Source: JBGTLW01 sp041743835 (GTDB taxonomy: Bacteria; Planctomycetota; Phycisphaerae; Phycisphaerales; Phycisphaeraceae). Taken from it: DNA of 27,866 nucleotides. The notes below the pieces were generated by a model. It searched no databases. It was not told the DNA's origin and worked only from the letters and a program-made list of their open reading frames with translations. Below, piece by piece: positions 14,556 through 23,600 of this stretch (its first letter is position 1; every line of letters begins with the position of its first letter). Where the stretch lies: NCBI GenBank assembly GCA_041743835.1, contig JBGTLW010000034.1, positions 1 to 27,866 of the forward strand, read 5' to 3'. A program made the translations under genes and the position numbers.

Positions 14556-16532
14556 TTACCGAGCCGCCCTCGCCATCGCGACGCTCACGAGCATCAGGTC
14601 TGCGGGGTTGACACCCGCCAGCCGCCGCGCCTGGCCGAGGGTCGCGGGTTGGAACTTGTTGAGTGTCTGGGCCGCCTCGGTGCGCAATCCACGGACCCCC
14701 GCGTAGTCGAAGCACAACGCAAGTGGCTTGTCATCCTCCGCAGCCAGCCGCTCGTGATGCCGCCGGTCGCGGTCGATGTAGCCGGCGTACTGGTGCTCCG
14801 CAAGCAGGTGGGTCGCTGCCCGCTGGATGAGAGTGTCCTCTGCACTAGCCGTGGCGCAACGCGACCGAGGCTGGGGAGCCGTGCCGTCCTCAAGAGGGTT
14901 ACCACTTACGCGTTCGAGCAACTCCTCCACACCCACGCCTGGTGTCTTCACCCACTGCGCCAAACCCTCACGCGACAACCACGACTCCAATTCCGCGATG
15001 CACCGGCGCTTCGCCTCGTACACCGCCCACCGCTCGTCATCCACAAGCCCCAACTCCCGTGCTAGTGCTGTGAGTCTTGCGTCGGCGTTGTCACTGCGCA
15101 AGATCAACCGATGCTCGGCCCGGCTGGTGAACATGCGGTACGGCTCGCGCGGCGTCTTGGTGACCAGGTCATCCAGCATCACGCCGATGTATGCCTGATC
15201 GCGGGACAGCCTCAAAAGCTCGTCGCCCCGCCCAAGCAGCACCGCGTTGAGCCCGGCGATCAGGCCCTGGCCGGCCGCCTCCTCGTACCCGCTTGTGCCA
15301 TTGATCTGCCCGGCGAGGAACAGGCCCGGCAGGCGCTTGGTCATGCAGGTCGCATCGATCTGGTGCGGCAGGACCATGTCGTATTCCACCGCGTAGCCGT
15401 GGCGGAGGATGACCGCCCTTTCGCAGCCGGGCAGACTGTGGACGATGGTTTCCTGCACATCCGCGGGCAGCGACGTGCTGATGCCGTTGCAATAGATTTC
15501 GTTGGTCGAGAGCGATTCGGGTTCGAGGAAGACGTGGTGCGAGGGCTTGTCGGCAAAGCGTGTGACCTTGTCTTCAATCGATGGGCAGTAGCGCGGGCCG
15601 GCGGTTTCGATCTGGCCGTTGAACATCGGGGCGCGGTCGAGGTTATCGCGGATGGCTTGATGGGCAACTGGGCCGGTGTGCGTGATGTGGCACAGCACCT
15701 GCGGCATGGCGGGGAAGGTTTCGGCAAGACCCGACATCTCCGAGAACGGCGTGGGAACCTCGTCGCCCGGCGCGGCCTCCAGCGAAGCGAAGTCGATGGA
15801 CTCGGCCGCGAGCCGGGGCGGTGTGCCGGTCTTTAGTCTGCCCAACTCGAAGCCTAAGCCGCGCAAGGTGTCGCTGATAGAGACGGCCGGGGCCTCGCCG
15901 ACACGTCCGCCGGGCGTCTGCTTCGGGCCGGTGTGCATGAGCCCGCGCATGAATGTGCCGGTGGTGAGCACGACAGCCGGAGCCAGGAGGGTGATGGGCT
16001 TGCCATAGGTATCGATGCAGCCGAACTCGCCACAGCAGCCATCGGTCGGCTGGGCCGGGCCCTCGGGCTCGGCGGGCTTGAAGGTGATGCCGACGCACCG
16101 CCCCGCGTCTGCGAGGAGACGTTCGACTGTCCCACCGAGGATGTCGAGGTTGGGCCTGGTATGGAGCAGGCGTTGGACTTCCGCAGCGTAGGCGTACTTG
16201 TCGGACTGGCACCGTGGACCACGCACGGCCGGGCCTTTGCTGGCATTGAGCACCTTGAACTGGATGCCCGTGGCGTCCGCAGCGAGGCCCATCAGCCCGC
16301 CCATGGCATCGACCTCGCGGACCATCTGCCCCTTGGCAAGCCCCCCGATGGCGGGGTTGCAACTCATCGCCCCGATCTTCTGCGGGTTCATCGTGACCAA
16401 GGCCACGCGCCCGGAGCTGCCGCCGGTGGCCAGACACTCATCCCGCAGCATATTGGCAGCGGTCCACGCAGCCTCAACGCCCGCGTGGCCACCGCCAATC
16501 ACAATCACGTTGTACCGTCTGGGCGTGGGCAT
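14556..16532 (-). CDS. mnmG: tRNA uridine-5-carboxymethylaminomethyl synthesis enzyme MnmG (GidA)
   Basis: MnmG works with MnmE to add the carboxymethylaminomethyl group to wobble U34 of certain tRNAs, using FAD and folate. The 658-residue protein has the FAD motif VIGGGHAGVEAA (11-22), SCNPAIGGLAKG (58-68), the second GidA signature around GTPPRLAAESID, the conserved RYCPSIEDKV cysteine region, and GYEEAAGQGLIAG near the second FAD contact. Two stretches exceed the E. coli protein: about 152-178, which carries Cys166, Cys167 and Cys172, and a segment near 555-585. Its partner mnmE is not in the window. The start is well set by a TAAAAT box exactly 6 nt upstream. Confidence 0.96.
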   Translation of the reverse strand: MPTPRRYNVIVIGGGHAGVEAAWTAANMLRDECLATGGSSGRVALVTMNPQKIGAMSCNPAIGGLAKGQMVREVDAMGGLMGLAADATGIQFKVLNASKGPAVRGPRCQSDKYAYAAEVQRLLHTRPNLDILGGTVERLLADAGRCVGITFKPAEPEGPAQPTDGCCGEFGCIDTYGKPITLLAPAVVLTTGTFMRGLMHTGPKQTPGGRVGEAPAVSISDTLRGLGFELGRLKTGTPPRLAAESIDFASLEAAPGDEVPTPFSEMSGLAETFPAMPQVLCHITHTGPVAHQAIRDNLDRAPMFNGQIETAGPRYCPSIEDKVTRFADKPSHHVFLEPESLSTNEIYCNGISTSLPADVQETIVHSLPGCERAVILRHGYAVEYDMVLPHQIDATCMTKRLPGLFLAGQINGTSGYEEAAGQGLIAGLNAVLLGRGDELLRLSRDQAYIGVMLDDLVTKTPREPYRMFTSRAEHRLILRSDNADARLTALARELGLVDDERWAVYEAKRRCIAELESWLSREGLAQWVKTPGVGVEELLERVSGNPLEDGTAPQPRSRCATASAEDTLIQRAATHLLAEHQYAGYIDRDRRHHERLAAEDDKPLALCFDYAGVRGLRTEAAQTLNKFQPATLGQARRLAGVNPADLMLVSVAMARAAR

Positions 16533-16538
16533 CCGGGG

Positions 16539-16544
16539 ATTTTA
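16539..16544 (-). promoter_or_regulatory. mnmG -10 box, leaderless arrangement
   Basis: TAAAAT on the minus strand is followed by 6 nt (CCCCGG) and the ATG at 16532, so the transcript would begin at the start codon. Confidence 0.6.
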
Positions 16545-16578
16545 GCGGACAACACGCCCTAAGTACGCGAGCACGGGG

Positions 16579-16584
16579 TATAAT
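16579..16584 (+). promoter_or_regulatory. Possible -10 box for the TPR-like gene
   Basis: A consensus TATAAT lies 77 nt before the ATG at 16662. No -35 box is visible at 16-18 nt spacing, so assignment rests on the -10 alone and its position between divergent genes. Confidence 0.4.
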
Positions 16585-16661
16585 GCCAGACCCGCCCTCC
16601 CGACCCTCCCCGCCACGCCCCCACCTGCCCCTGAACCGCCTCCCACCACGAGCCGATATAC

Positions 16662-17465
16662 ATGAGGATGACACGACGCTCTTTGCTGTGGTTTGCCGTG
16701 GTGGTCTGCCTCCTTGTGGCTCCGATGACCCCCGCGCACGAGGCCGAAACCCCGACCCCCGCACCCGTTGAAGCGCCCGCATCCCCCGCCCCGGCGCAAC
16801 CCGACCCCGAGGAAAGCCGCTTCGCGCTGACGCTCGATGAGGTCGCCAGCCTCATCAATGCCGGCGATGAAGAGTCCTTGGCAGAGGCCGGTAAGCTTGT
16901 CGCGGCTCTGCGCAAGAAAGTCGATCAGACCCGCAAGCCACGCGTGGAGGCCTACGCTGCACGCCTGCTCATGGCTACCGAAGACTACGAGAACGCGCTG
17001 GACCTGGTCACCCCCTATATCGAAGACCGCGAAAACCTCGACCCGCACCACCTCGATTGTTACTTCACAGCCGCGCTCATCCATCAGGCCATGGCTTACC
17101 GGGAGTCCCCGGACTCCACCGCAGGCGACAAGGTCACCTTCATGGGGCTGGAGGTCGTGGCAAAGCGGCCAAAGTCGGGTGATTTGCCGCTGGTCGAGAC
17201 CGGCCTGCGTCACGCGGTGGAGTCACTGAACCTGTTCACCTTCATCGCCAACAACACCGCCCCGCCACTGCGCGTCGATGCGTTGGATCAAGTCGGCCAG
17301 ACCCTCATCATCATGCACCAGTGGGAACAAGCTCGCGCGGCATACCAGATGGCGCTGGACCAGACCGCCAAGGCAGACCTGAGCCAGTTACCCGATGAGG
17401 AACGCAAGCTCCGCTTCGAGCGCTACAAGCAGAAGATCAAGGACATCCAGGCTCTGGAGGGCTGA
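16662..17465 (+). CDS. Secreted helical-repeat (TPR-like) protein, function unknown
   Basis: The 267-residue product starts with a signal peptide (RRSLLWFAVVVCLLVAPM, cleavage probably near PAHA). A Pro/Ala/Glu-rich linker follows to about residue 48. The rest is all-helical, with TPR-like units around 95-115 (ARLLMATEDYENALDLV) and 215-240 (VGQTLIIMHQWEQARAAYQMAL). TPR proteins usually mediate protein contacts; being exported, this one would act in the periplasm or at the envelope. I cannot name a family. It stands alone between mnmG (divergent) and the sulfatase genes, 166 nt upstream of the first. Confidence 0.65.
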   Translation: MRMTRRSLLWFAVVVCLLVAPMTPAHEAETPTPAPVEAPASPAPAQPDPEESRFALTLDEVASLINAGDEESLAEAGKLVAALRKKVDQTRKPRVEAYAARLLMATEDYENALDLVTPYIEDRENLDPHHLDCYFTAALIHQAMAYRESPDSTAGDKVTFMGLEVVAKRPKSGDLPLVETGLRHAVESLNLFTFIANNTAPPLRVDALDQVGQTLIIMHQWEQARAAYQMALDQTAKADLSQLPDEERKLRFERYKQKIKDIQALEG

Positions 17466-17597
17466 GCAGCAATCCGCCCACCGCCGATCACCACGGCAGC
17501 GCATCGCACTTCGCAATCAACAACCTCAATAGCTGGCTCCAAGGCACTGCAAACAGCGCGACGCATAGACTTGTGCTGCAAGAGCGTCGACGCGGCA

Positions 17598-17625
17598 TTG
17601 CATTGTGCTTGCGGATCACTAAATT
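17598..17625 (+). promoter_or_regulatory. Promoter of first sulfatase, leaderless arrangement
   Basis: A -35-like TTGCAT (17598-17603) and -10 TAAATT (17620-17625) are 16 nt apart, and the ATG at 17632 follows after exactly 6 nt (GAGGCG). Just upstream, CTTG-N5-CAAG at 17570-17582 is a short inverted repeat that might be an operator. Confidence 0.55.
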
Positions 17626-17631
17626 GAGGCG

Positions 17632-19185
17632 ATGACATCCGACAAAGCCACCCGCAAACGACCCAACATCCTGCTCATCACCAGCGACCAGCAGCACTTC
17701 GATACGCTGGGATTTGCCAACCCGCGGATCAAGACACCCGCTTTGGACAGGCTGGCCCGCGAGGGCACGAACTTCACCCGGGCTTACTGCAACAACCCAA
17801 CCTGCACGCCAAGCCGCGCGTCGATCATCACCGGCATGTATCCGTCGTGGCACGGGGCGTGGTCGATCGGCACCAAGCTGCCCGAAGATGTGCCAACCGT
17901 GGGTCAGCGCTTCCTCGACGCAGGCTACACCACCGCGCTGGTAGGCAAGGCCCACTTCCAGCCGCTGCGCAGCGACGAGACCGACCCGGATGGCCGATCA
18001 ATCGAATGCCAACCGATCCTGCGCGACTTGAACTATTGGCGCGACTTTCATGGCCCGTGGTACGGCTTCCAGCACTGCGAACTGGCGCGCAACCACGCGG
18101 ATGAATCTCACGCCGGGCAACACTACGCGATCTGGATGGAAGAGAAGGGCCTGAAAAACTGGGCCGACTATTTCATCGAGCCCGACCCCGTCACGGGTCA
18201 CGGCAAGGCCGGGCAGGGCCGCCGCGGCACGTGGGACCTGCCCGAAGAGTACCACTACACGACGTGGACCAGCGAACGCACCATCGCACAGATCGAGCGG
18301 GCAAAAGATGAAGACGCACCGTTCTTCATCTGGTCCAGCTTCCACGACCCGCACCCGCCGTACCTCGTGCCCGAAACCTGGGCGAGCATGTACGACCCCG
18401 CGGATATGCCCATCGGCCGCATCGAGCCCGGCGAGCTGGAAACCATGTGCCCCTTCGTGCGCGAGACACAGCAGAAGCAGCCCGACTTCTCAGGCTTCCG
18501 CGACGAGGGCGGCCAGGGGAACCACGGCCTGCATTCGCATCTGCACAGCGAAGAACATCTCCGAAAGAACATGGCGATCTATTACGGCATGACCAGCTTC
18601 ATGGATGCGCACATCGGCCGCATCCTCGACAGGCTCGACGAACTGGGCCTCGCGGATAACACCCTCGTGGTGTTCACCACGGATCACGGGCACTTCCTCG
18701 GGCAGCATGGCTTAGTCGCCAAGTCGTTCATGTATGAGGACAACGTGCGGCTGCCGTTCATCGTGCGATGGCCGGGACACGTCCCCGCCGGAAGCCAATG
18801 CGCCGCGTTGCAGGGGCTTGTCGATCTATCCCCCACGTTCCTTGAGGCCTGCGGCCTGAAGGTGCCGGGCATCATGCAGGGGCACAGCCAACTCGACGTG
18901 TGGACCGGCCGAGCGGACAAGGCGATCGACCACGTCATCGTCGAGCACCGCCACCAGCCAACCAAACTCACCATCCGCAGTTACATCGATGAGCGTTACA
19001 AGCTCACCGTGTACCGCGGGCACAACTGGGGCGAGCTTTTCGACCTCCGCGAAGACCCCCGCGAGTTGCACAACCGGTGGGACGACCCGGCCTACCAGGA
19101 CGTGCGCTGCCGACTGCTATTCGACCTCGCGCAAGCGGAGATGAAACGCGAACCGACCCGGATGCCACGGATCGCGGGGGCGTGA
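17632..19185 (+). CDS. Sulfatase (alkaline-phosphatase fold), no signal peptide
   Basis: The 517-residue product is a formylglycine-dependent sulfatase that hydrolyses sulfate esters. The N terminus RPNILLITSDQQHFDTLG supplies metal ligands, and the signature Cys58-Thr-Pro-Ser-Arg62 provides the cysteine to be converted to formylglycine. FTTDHGHFLGQHG, farther on, supplies the second metal-binding pair. No hydrophobic leader precedes the fold, so it is predicted to be cytoplasmic, unlike most planctomycete sulfatases. No formylglycine-generating enzyme is in the window. The substrate (a sulfated sugar) cannot be read from the sequence. A second sulfatase follows 112 nt downstream, with its own promoter-like boxes. 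Confidence 0.92.
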   Translation: MTSDKATRKRPNILLITSDQQHFDTLGFANPRIKTPALDRLAREGTNFTRAYCNNPTCTPSRASIITGMYPSWHGAWSIGTKLPEDVPTVGQRFLDAGYTTALVGKAHFQPLRSDETDPDGRSIECQPILRDLNYWRDFHGPWYGFQHCELARNHADESHAGQHYAIWMEEKGLKNWADYFIEPDPVTGHGKAGQGRRGTWDLPEEYHYTTWTSERTIAQIERAKDEDAPFFIWSSFHDPHPPYLVPETWASMYDPADMPIGRIEPGELETMCPFVRETQQKQPDFSGFRDEGGQGNHGLHSHLHSEEHLRKNMAIYYGMTSFMDAHIGRILDRLDELGLADNTLVVFTTDHGHFLGQHGLVAKSFMYEDNVRLPFIVRWPGHVPAGSQCAALQGLVDLSPTFLEACGLKVPGIMQGHSQLDVWTGRADKAIDHVIVEHRHQPTKLTIRSYIDERYKLTVYRGHNWGELFDLREDPRELHNRWDDPAYQDVRCRLLFDLAQAEMKREPTRMPRIAGA

Positions 19186-19262
19186 CATTGGTGCAAGTCT
19201 CGCCGGGCAGCATCAAGCTAGAATTGTGGCTGGACCGCGACGCGGTCAGGCGACACCGATGT

Positions 19263-19291
19263 TTGCGAAGGCGTGGTCGGTACGCTACAAA
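19263..19291 (+). promoter_or_regulatory. Promoter of second sulfatase, leaderless arrangement
   Basis: TTGCGA (19263-19268), a 17-nt spacer and TACAAA (19286-19291) are followed by 6 nt and the ATG at 19298. The last base of the -10 box is not T. The arrangement supports 19298 over the in-frame ATG at 19226 as the start. Confidence 0.5.
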
Positions 19292-19297
19292 GCGGAC

Positions 19298-20638
19298 ATG
19301 ACTCCACCAGCATCTGCAAAACGCAAGAATGTCATCTGGTTCTTCGGCGACCAGCACCGCGCCCAGTCGCTGGGGTGTGCGGGTGACCCCAACGTGTCCA
19401 CGCCGAACATCGACCGCCTTGCGATGGAGGGCCGCAGCTTTGCGGGGGTGAGTGGCTGCCCTCTGTGCGGCCCATACCGCGGGTCTCTGCTCAGTGGGCG
19501 CTACCCGCACCATGCCGTGCCCGGCCACGAGCATCCACTACCCGACGGCATACCCACCATCGCCCAGCCGTTCAACGATGCGGGCTATCACACCGCATAT
19601 ATCGGCAAATGGCACATCGACGGCTGGCACGAGCGTGATGGCCGGGCGGCCCTGCACACCGTCCCAACGCACCGCCGCGGCGGCTTCCGGCAGTGGCTGG
19701 GCTACGAGAACAACAACAGCCAGTGGGACTGCTTCGTCCACGGCCACGACGCCGATGGCAACGAGATTGATCGCTATCGCCTTCCGACCTATGAAACCGA
19801 CGCGCTGACAGACTTGGCGTTGACCTATCTGAACGACCGCGCGGGCGATGGCGAGCCGTTTTTCTGTGTGGTCAGCGTGCAGCCGCCTCACGATCCGTAT
19901 GTGTGCCCGGAGAACTGGCAGGGAAGACACACGCCGGGAACGGTCAAGCTTCGCCCGAATGTGCCCGCCATCCCGCGCGTGGTCGACCAGGCCCGCCGCG
20001 AGTTGGCGGGGTACCACGGCATGATCGAGAACATCGACTGGAACCTCGGGCGGCTCCGTGATGCGTTGGACCGGCTCGGCATGCTCGAAGACACACACAT
20101 CGTCTTCTTCTCCGACCACGGCGACATGCATGGCTCGCACGGCCAGTTCCGCAAGACGTGCCCCTACGAAGAGTCGATCCGCGTGCCGTTCATACTCGGC
20201 GGGACCAACCCGCGCTACGGCGGATTCACCGGGCGGACCGAGGCGCTGATGAACCATGTGGATATCAGCGCGACGACGCTGGGCCTTTGCGGGATCGACA
20301 AGCCCGACTGGATGGCTGGCACCGACTACTCGGGCCTGCGGCTCAAGGATCGGCCTAAGCCAACGATCCCCGATTCCGCCTTCCTCCAACTGGTCATACC
20401 CACACGCCACGGCCACAGCACCGACCGGCCGTGGCGCGGCGTGGTCACCACCGATGGATGGAAATACATCTGCCTTGAACACCAGCCCTGGCTCATGTTC
20501 AACCTCAACGAAGACCCCTATGAGCAATCCAACCTCGCCCACAACTCCGCGTTTGCGCAGAAGCGACAGCAACTGCACGACCGATTGGCCGCGTGGATCA
20601 GCGACACAGGCGATGAGTTCGCTTTGCCGGTGATGTGA
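19298..20638 (+). CDS. Second sulfatase, no signal peptide
   Basis: The 446-residue product is a sulfatase with NVIWFFGDQHRAQSLG at the N terminus, the formylglycine signature Cys57-Gly-Pro-Tyr-Arg61, and FFSDHGDMHGSHG as the C-terminal metal site. It is a different subtype from the preceding sulfatase: the signature, length and C terminus all differ, so the pair is not a recent tandem duplication and probably acts on different sulfate positions or sugars. I chose ATG 19298 because the family fold begins right after it, a promoter-like element ends 6 nt before it, and the 24 upstream codons from 19226 look non-coding. No export signal is seen. It converges on the propeller gene with a 39-bp gap. 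Confidence 0.92.
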   Translation: MTPPASAKRKNVIWFFGDQHRAQSLGCAGDPNVSTPNIDRLAMEGRSFAGVSGCPLCGPYRGSLLSGRYPHHAVPGHEHPLPDGIPTIAQPFNDAGYHTAYIGKWHIDGWHERDGRAALHTVPTHRRGGFRQWLGYENNNSQWDCFVHGHDADGNEIDRYRLPTYETDALTDLALTYLNDRAGDGEPFFCVVSVQPPHDPYVCPENWQGRHTPGTVKLRPNVPAIPRVVDQARRELAGYHGMIENIDWNLGRLRDALDRLGMLEDTHIVFFSDHGDMHGSHGQFRKTCPYEESIRVPFILGGTNPRYGGFTGRTEALMNHVDISATTLGLCGIDKPDWMAGTDYSGLRLKDRPKPTIPDSAFLQLVIPTRHGHSTDRPWRGVVTTDGWKYICLEHQPWLMFNLNEDPYEQSNLAHNSAFAQKRQQLHDRLAAWISDTGDEFALPVM

Positions 20639-20677
20639 AGCGATGAGCTAATCGCCACGCACGACATCGGCGTGCCC

Positions 20678-23600
20678 CTACTGCTTGGGAGCCCAGCGGT
20701 ACACGAGCGTGCGGGCTTTTGCGCCTTCTTCCAGCAAGACCAGATACTCGCCGTTGCTGCGCTTGGACGCGGTGAGGCCGTGAGTGATGTCGATGATGCC
20801 GACATCCCCCGCCTCGTCGGTCGGCCCCATCCATCCCACAAAACTCGCGTCGTCAAGCCGATAGACCTCGACGTGACATCGGTTGACCTTTAAGAATCCC
20901 GACTGTCCCTCACGTGCGACGAACAGGTAATCTCCAGCCACATCCATGGACATGATGTTGCCGTCGCCGTGGTTACCGCCAGCCTGATCCTCGTATGGCG
21001 GGACAAGCTCCCATCGCAGCTTCCATTGATCGCTGGGTGTGCCCGGCTTGAAGTTCTCGTACGCGCGGATGACCTTGCCCGCCCGCTTCCAGTGGTGGTT
21101 CTTGTTGGGGTACTCGGTCGTGAAGCCGTTGACCAGCAACAAACCATCGCGCTCAGGATAGTGGTGCACTCGCCGCAGGTCTTTCATGCCGGCAGGCATG
21201 TCATAGTGTTCGCGCGATTGGAGCGTGTAAACCGGCACGCCCTGATCGGTGAACGCTTGAATGGGGTAGCGGTAGATACCCTGGCCGTGCGTCGCATTCC
21301 AGACCGCGCCCTCGGTATCCACACCCATGCCGATCGTGGTCAGTGTCTCGTGCCCGACCACTTCATCACTCAGCGGACGAGAAGCGATCACGTCGCCGGA
21401 TGACCCCTTGCGGAGCTCCATCGCCGCGTACCCGTTCTTGACATTCACCACCGCGCTGATGCTCGTGCGCCAGTCGTCGCCAGCCCCGAGCACCTGAACG
21501 CCAAAGCGATCGGAGTACAGGCGCCCGCGCGGGGCGCTGACGGTTGTGCTGACCTCAAAGTCCCTGCCCGGCACCAGTGACTCGAACTGCTGCGACGCGG
21601 TGAAGGACTGTGGCTTGCCCCCCTTGCGGTTGCCTCGCACGCGGATGCTGTCTGCTTCCAACTCCCAGTTTTCACCTGTGATGCCGAAGCCGCCATCCGT
21701 GTCCCGACCCTCTGCACTGCCGAAGTCTCTGCTGACCTTTTCTTCGCCGACCTTCAAGCTGAAATCTGAGAAGCGATACAGGCGTTCGCCCCCCGCGTAG
21801 ATGCCCAGGCCGACCCGTGAGCTCGCCTGCTTGGCATCGAACACGTGGCTCAGCGTCTGGGTGTGGTCGTTCTGGTCAGTCGCGGTGAACTCGAGGAGCA
21901 GCCCATCGTCGCGGTGTGTTCCGCGGACAGTCAATTGGTACGTCATGCCGGCGGTGTCGGCCGCATCTCGCCGCCCGTCGCCGTTGTGATCCACCCAGAT
22001 TCCGGACTGATCGACAAACCCCGCGGGGATCGCCACGTCGCCGTGTTGCTTCGGGTCGAAGCGATACACGTAGAGCGTCTTGCCGTTCATGTCGGAGTTG
22101 AACTGGTAGAGCGCACCGTCGTTGAGTCGTCGGAGGAACGTGCCGCCGCTGCCACCCATGCGGTGCCTAAAGTCGTCGGTAAAGGCGCGGTGGTGTACGG
22201 TCAGTGCCTCGGCGGTCCAGTTCTGACCCGTTGGCTTGTCGAGGTCGATGCGTATTCTGGCTGTGCTGCTGTAGACGAGGTCCGGGTCGTTGGGGTCGAA
22301 GTCCGGCCGATCCAGCCAGACGTGGCACTGCTTCTGCCAGAGCATCTCGCCGTCGGGCGAATAGGCGTGGAGCATGGTCGAGCCGTTGTTCGACGGTCGG
22401 CTGGCGACATAGAGGTTGCCCGCGTCATCGGCCCCCACACCCACCAGACGCACAAACCGCTGAGGACCGAGTCGGCCCGCGGTGCCACGATACACCCCGC
22501 CCTCCTCGCCGAACCGCGAGCGGAGCGTTGGCTGAGTATCGAGGTCGTCGTAGATCAGCACCTGCTCCGAAGGCCCACCGTCGGCTACAAGCAGCCGCCC
22601 CTTGGCGTCGATCGCCAAGTCGGTTGGGGCTGCGGGGGATTCAAAAGCGATCTCCTGGGGCAGACGCTCTCCGGCCTGCGTCACGCGCACAATCCTGTTC
22701 TCAGCCGGCAGGATCACCCACAAGTGGCCCTTCGCATCGACCGCCATCTTGTCCGCATCCTTAAGCGGCCATGACCCCATCGGCTTGAGGTCCGCGTCGT
22801 ACACATGCACGACGCCCGCAGCCGCGGCAAACACGCGGTCCTCGGTCGCAACAACTGCCCGGATGCCTTCGAGGTCCACGTGGACGTTCAAGTCCTGGCG
22901 CGAGATGTCGTCGAGGCTGCGGCGGTCGATGCCGGCTTTGCCCGTGCGGTGACGGTTGCCGATGAAGTAGATGTGCTTGCTGTTGGCGGTGATCGACCGC
23001 CCGCCGCCGTGGTTGCCCACGCGCGCATCGTTGATCCACTTGCCATCCCGGAACTGCGTGACGTTGGCACCGTGCTCTTCCCAGTGGACGTTGGTGAAGA
23101 GGCTGCCATCGGGCGTCACGTGGATGTCCGCGACATTGTGCGGGGTGTGGCCCGTGCTGGCGGGAACGTCGGGGCCCTGTGCGATGTCGTTCCCGAACCA
23201 CGTCACCGTGATGGGCAGGCGGTTGGCGGGGTCGGAAATGTGGGCACGACGGGCGGCGGCGGCGGAGGCGGCCTCGGCCCTGCGCTGCTTCTCCGCCTCG
23301 ATCTCCTGGAGGTCTTGCTCGGTCACACGGTCATCGGGGCGGGCCGCATCCAGCAACGCGCCCGAGCCGACGAACTTGCCGTCCTTCACCTCGTTCGGCG
23401 GCATCCATCGGCTCTCTTTGTCATTGGGCACCACGGCCGCGACATCCAGATCGCCCGCGCCACCGCGCTCGCGGCAGTTCACAATCAAGTAATGGTCGCC
23501 CGCGGCAAGGTCTCCGACCGGCACGCTGATCCACTGATATTTGGTCCAACCGCTCGTGCGTGCCGTGCGCAGCTTGCCCAGCGGTTTGGCGTCCTGTGGC

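Noticed and set aside
17570..17582. CTTG-N5-CAAG inverted repeat as operator of the hybrid regulator
   Set aside because: Only 4-bp arms and no second matching site near the other genes of the locus; mentioned but not claimed.
19538..20578. 346-codon minus-strand open frame opposite the second sulfatase
   Set aside because: Antisense shadow of a gene with full sulfatase motifs; no family content.
20656..20674. CACGC/GCGTG inverted repeat between converging sulfatase 2 and propeller genes as terminator
   Set aside because: Only a 5-bp stem with a 9-nt loop and no T tract on either strand.
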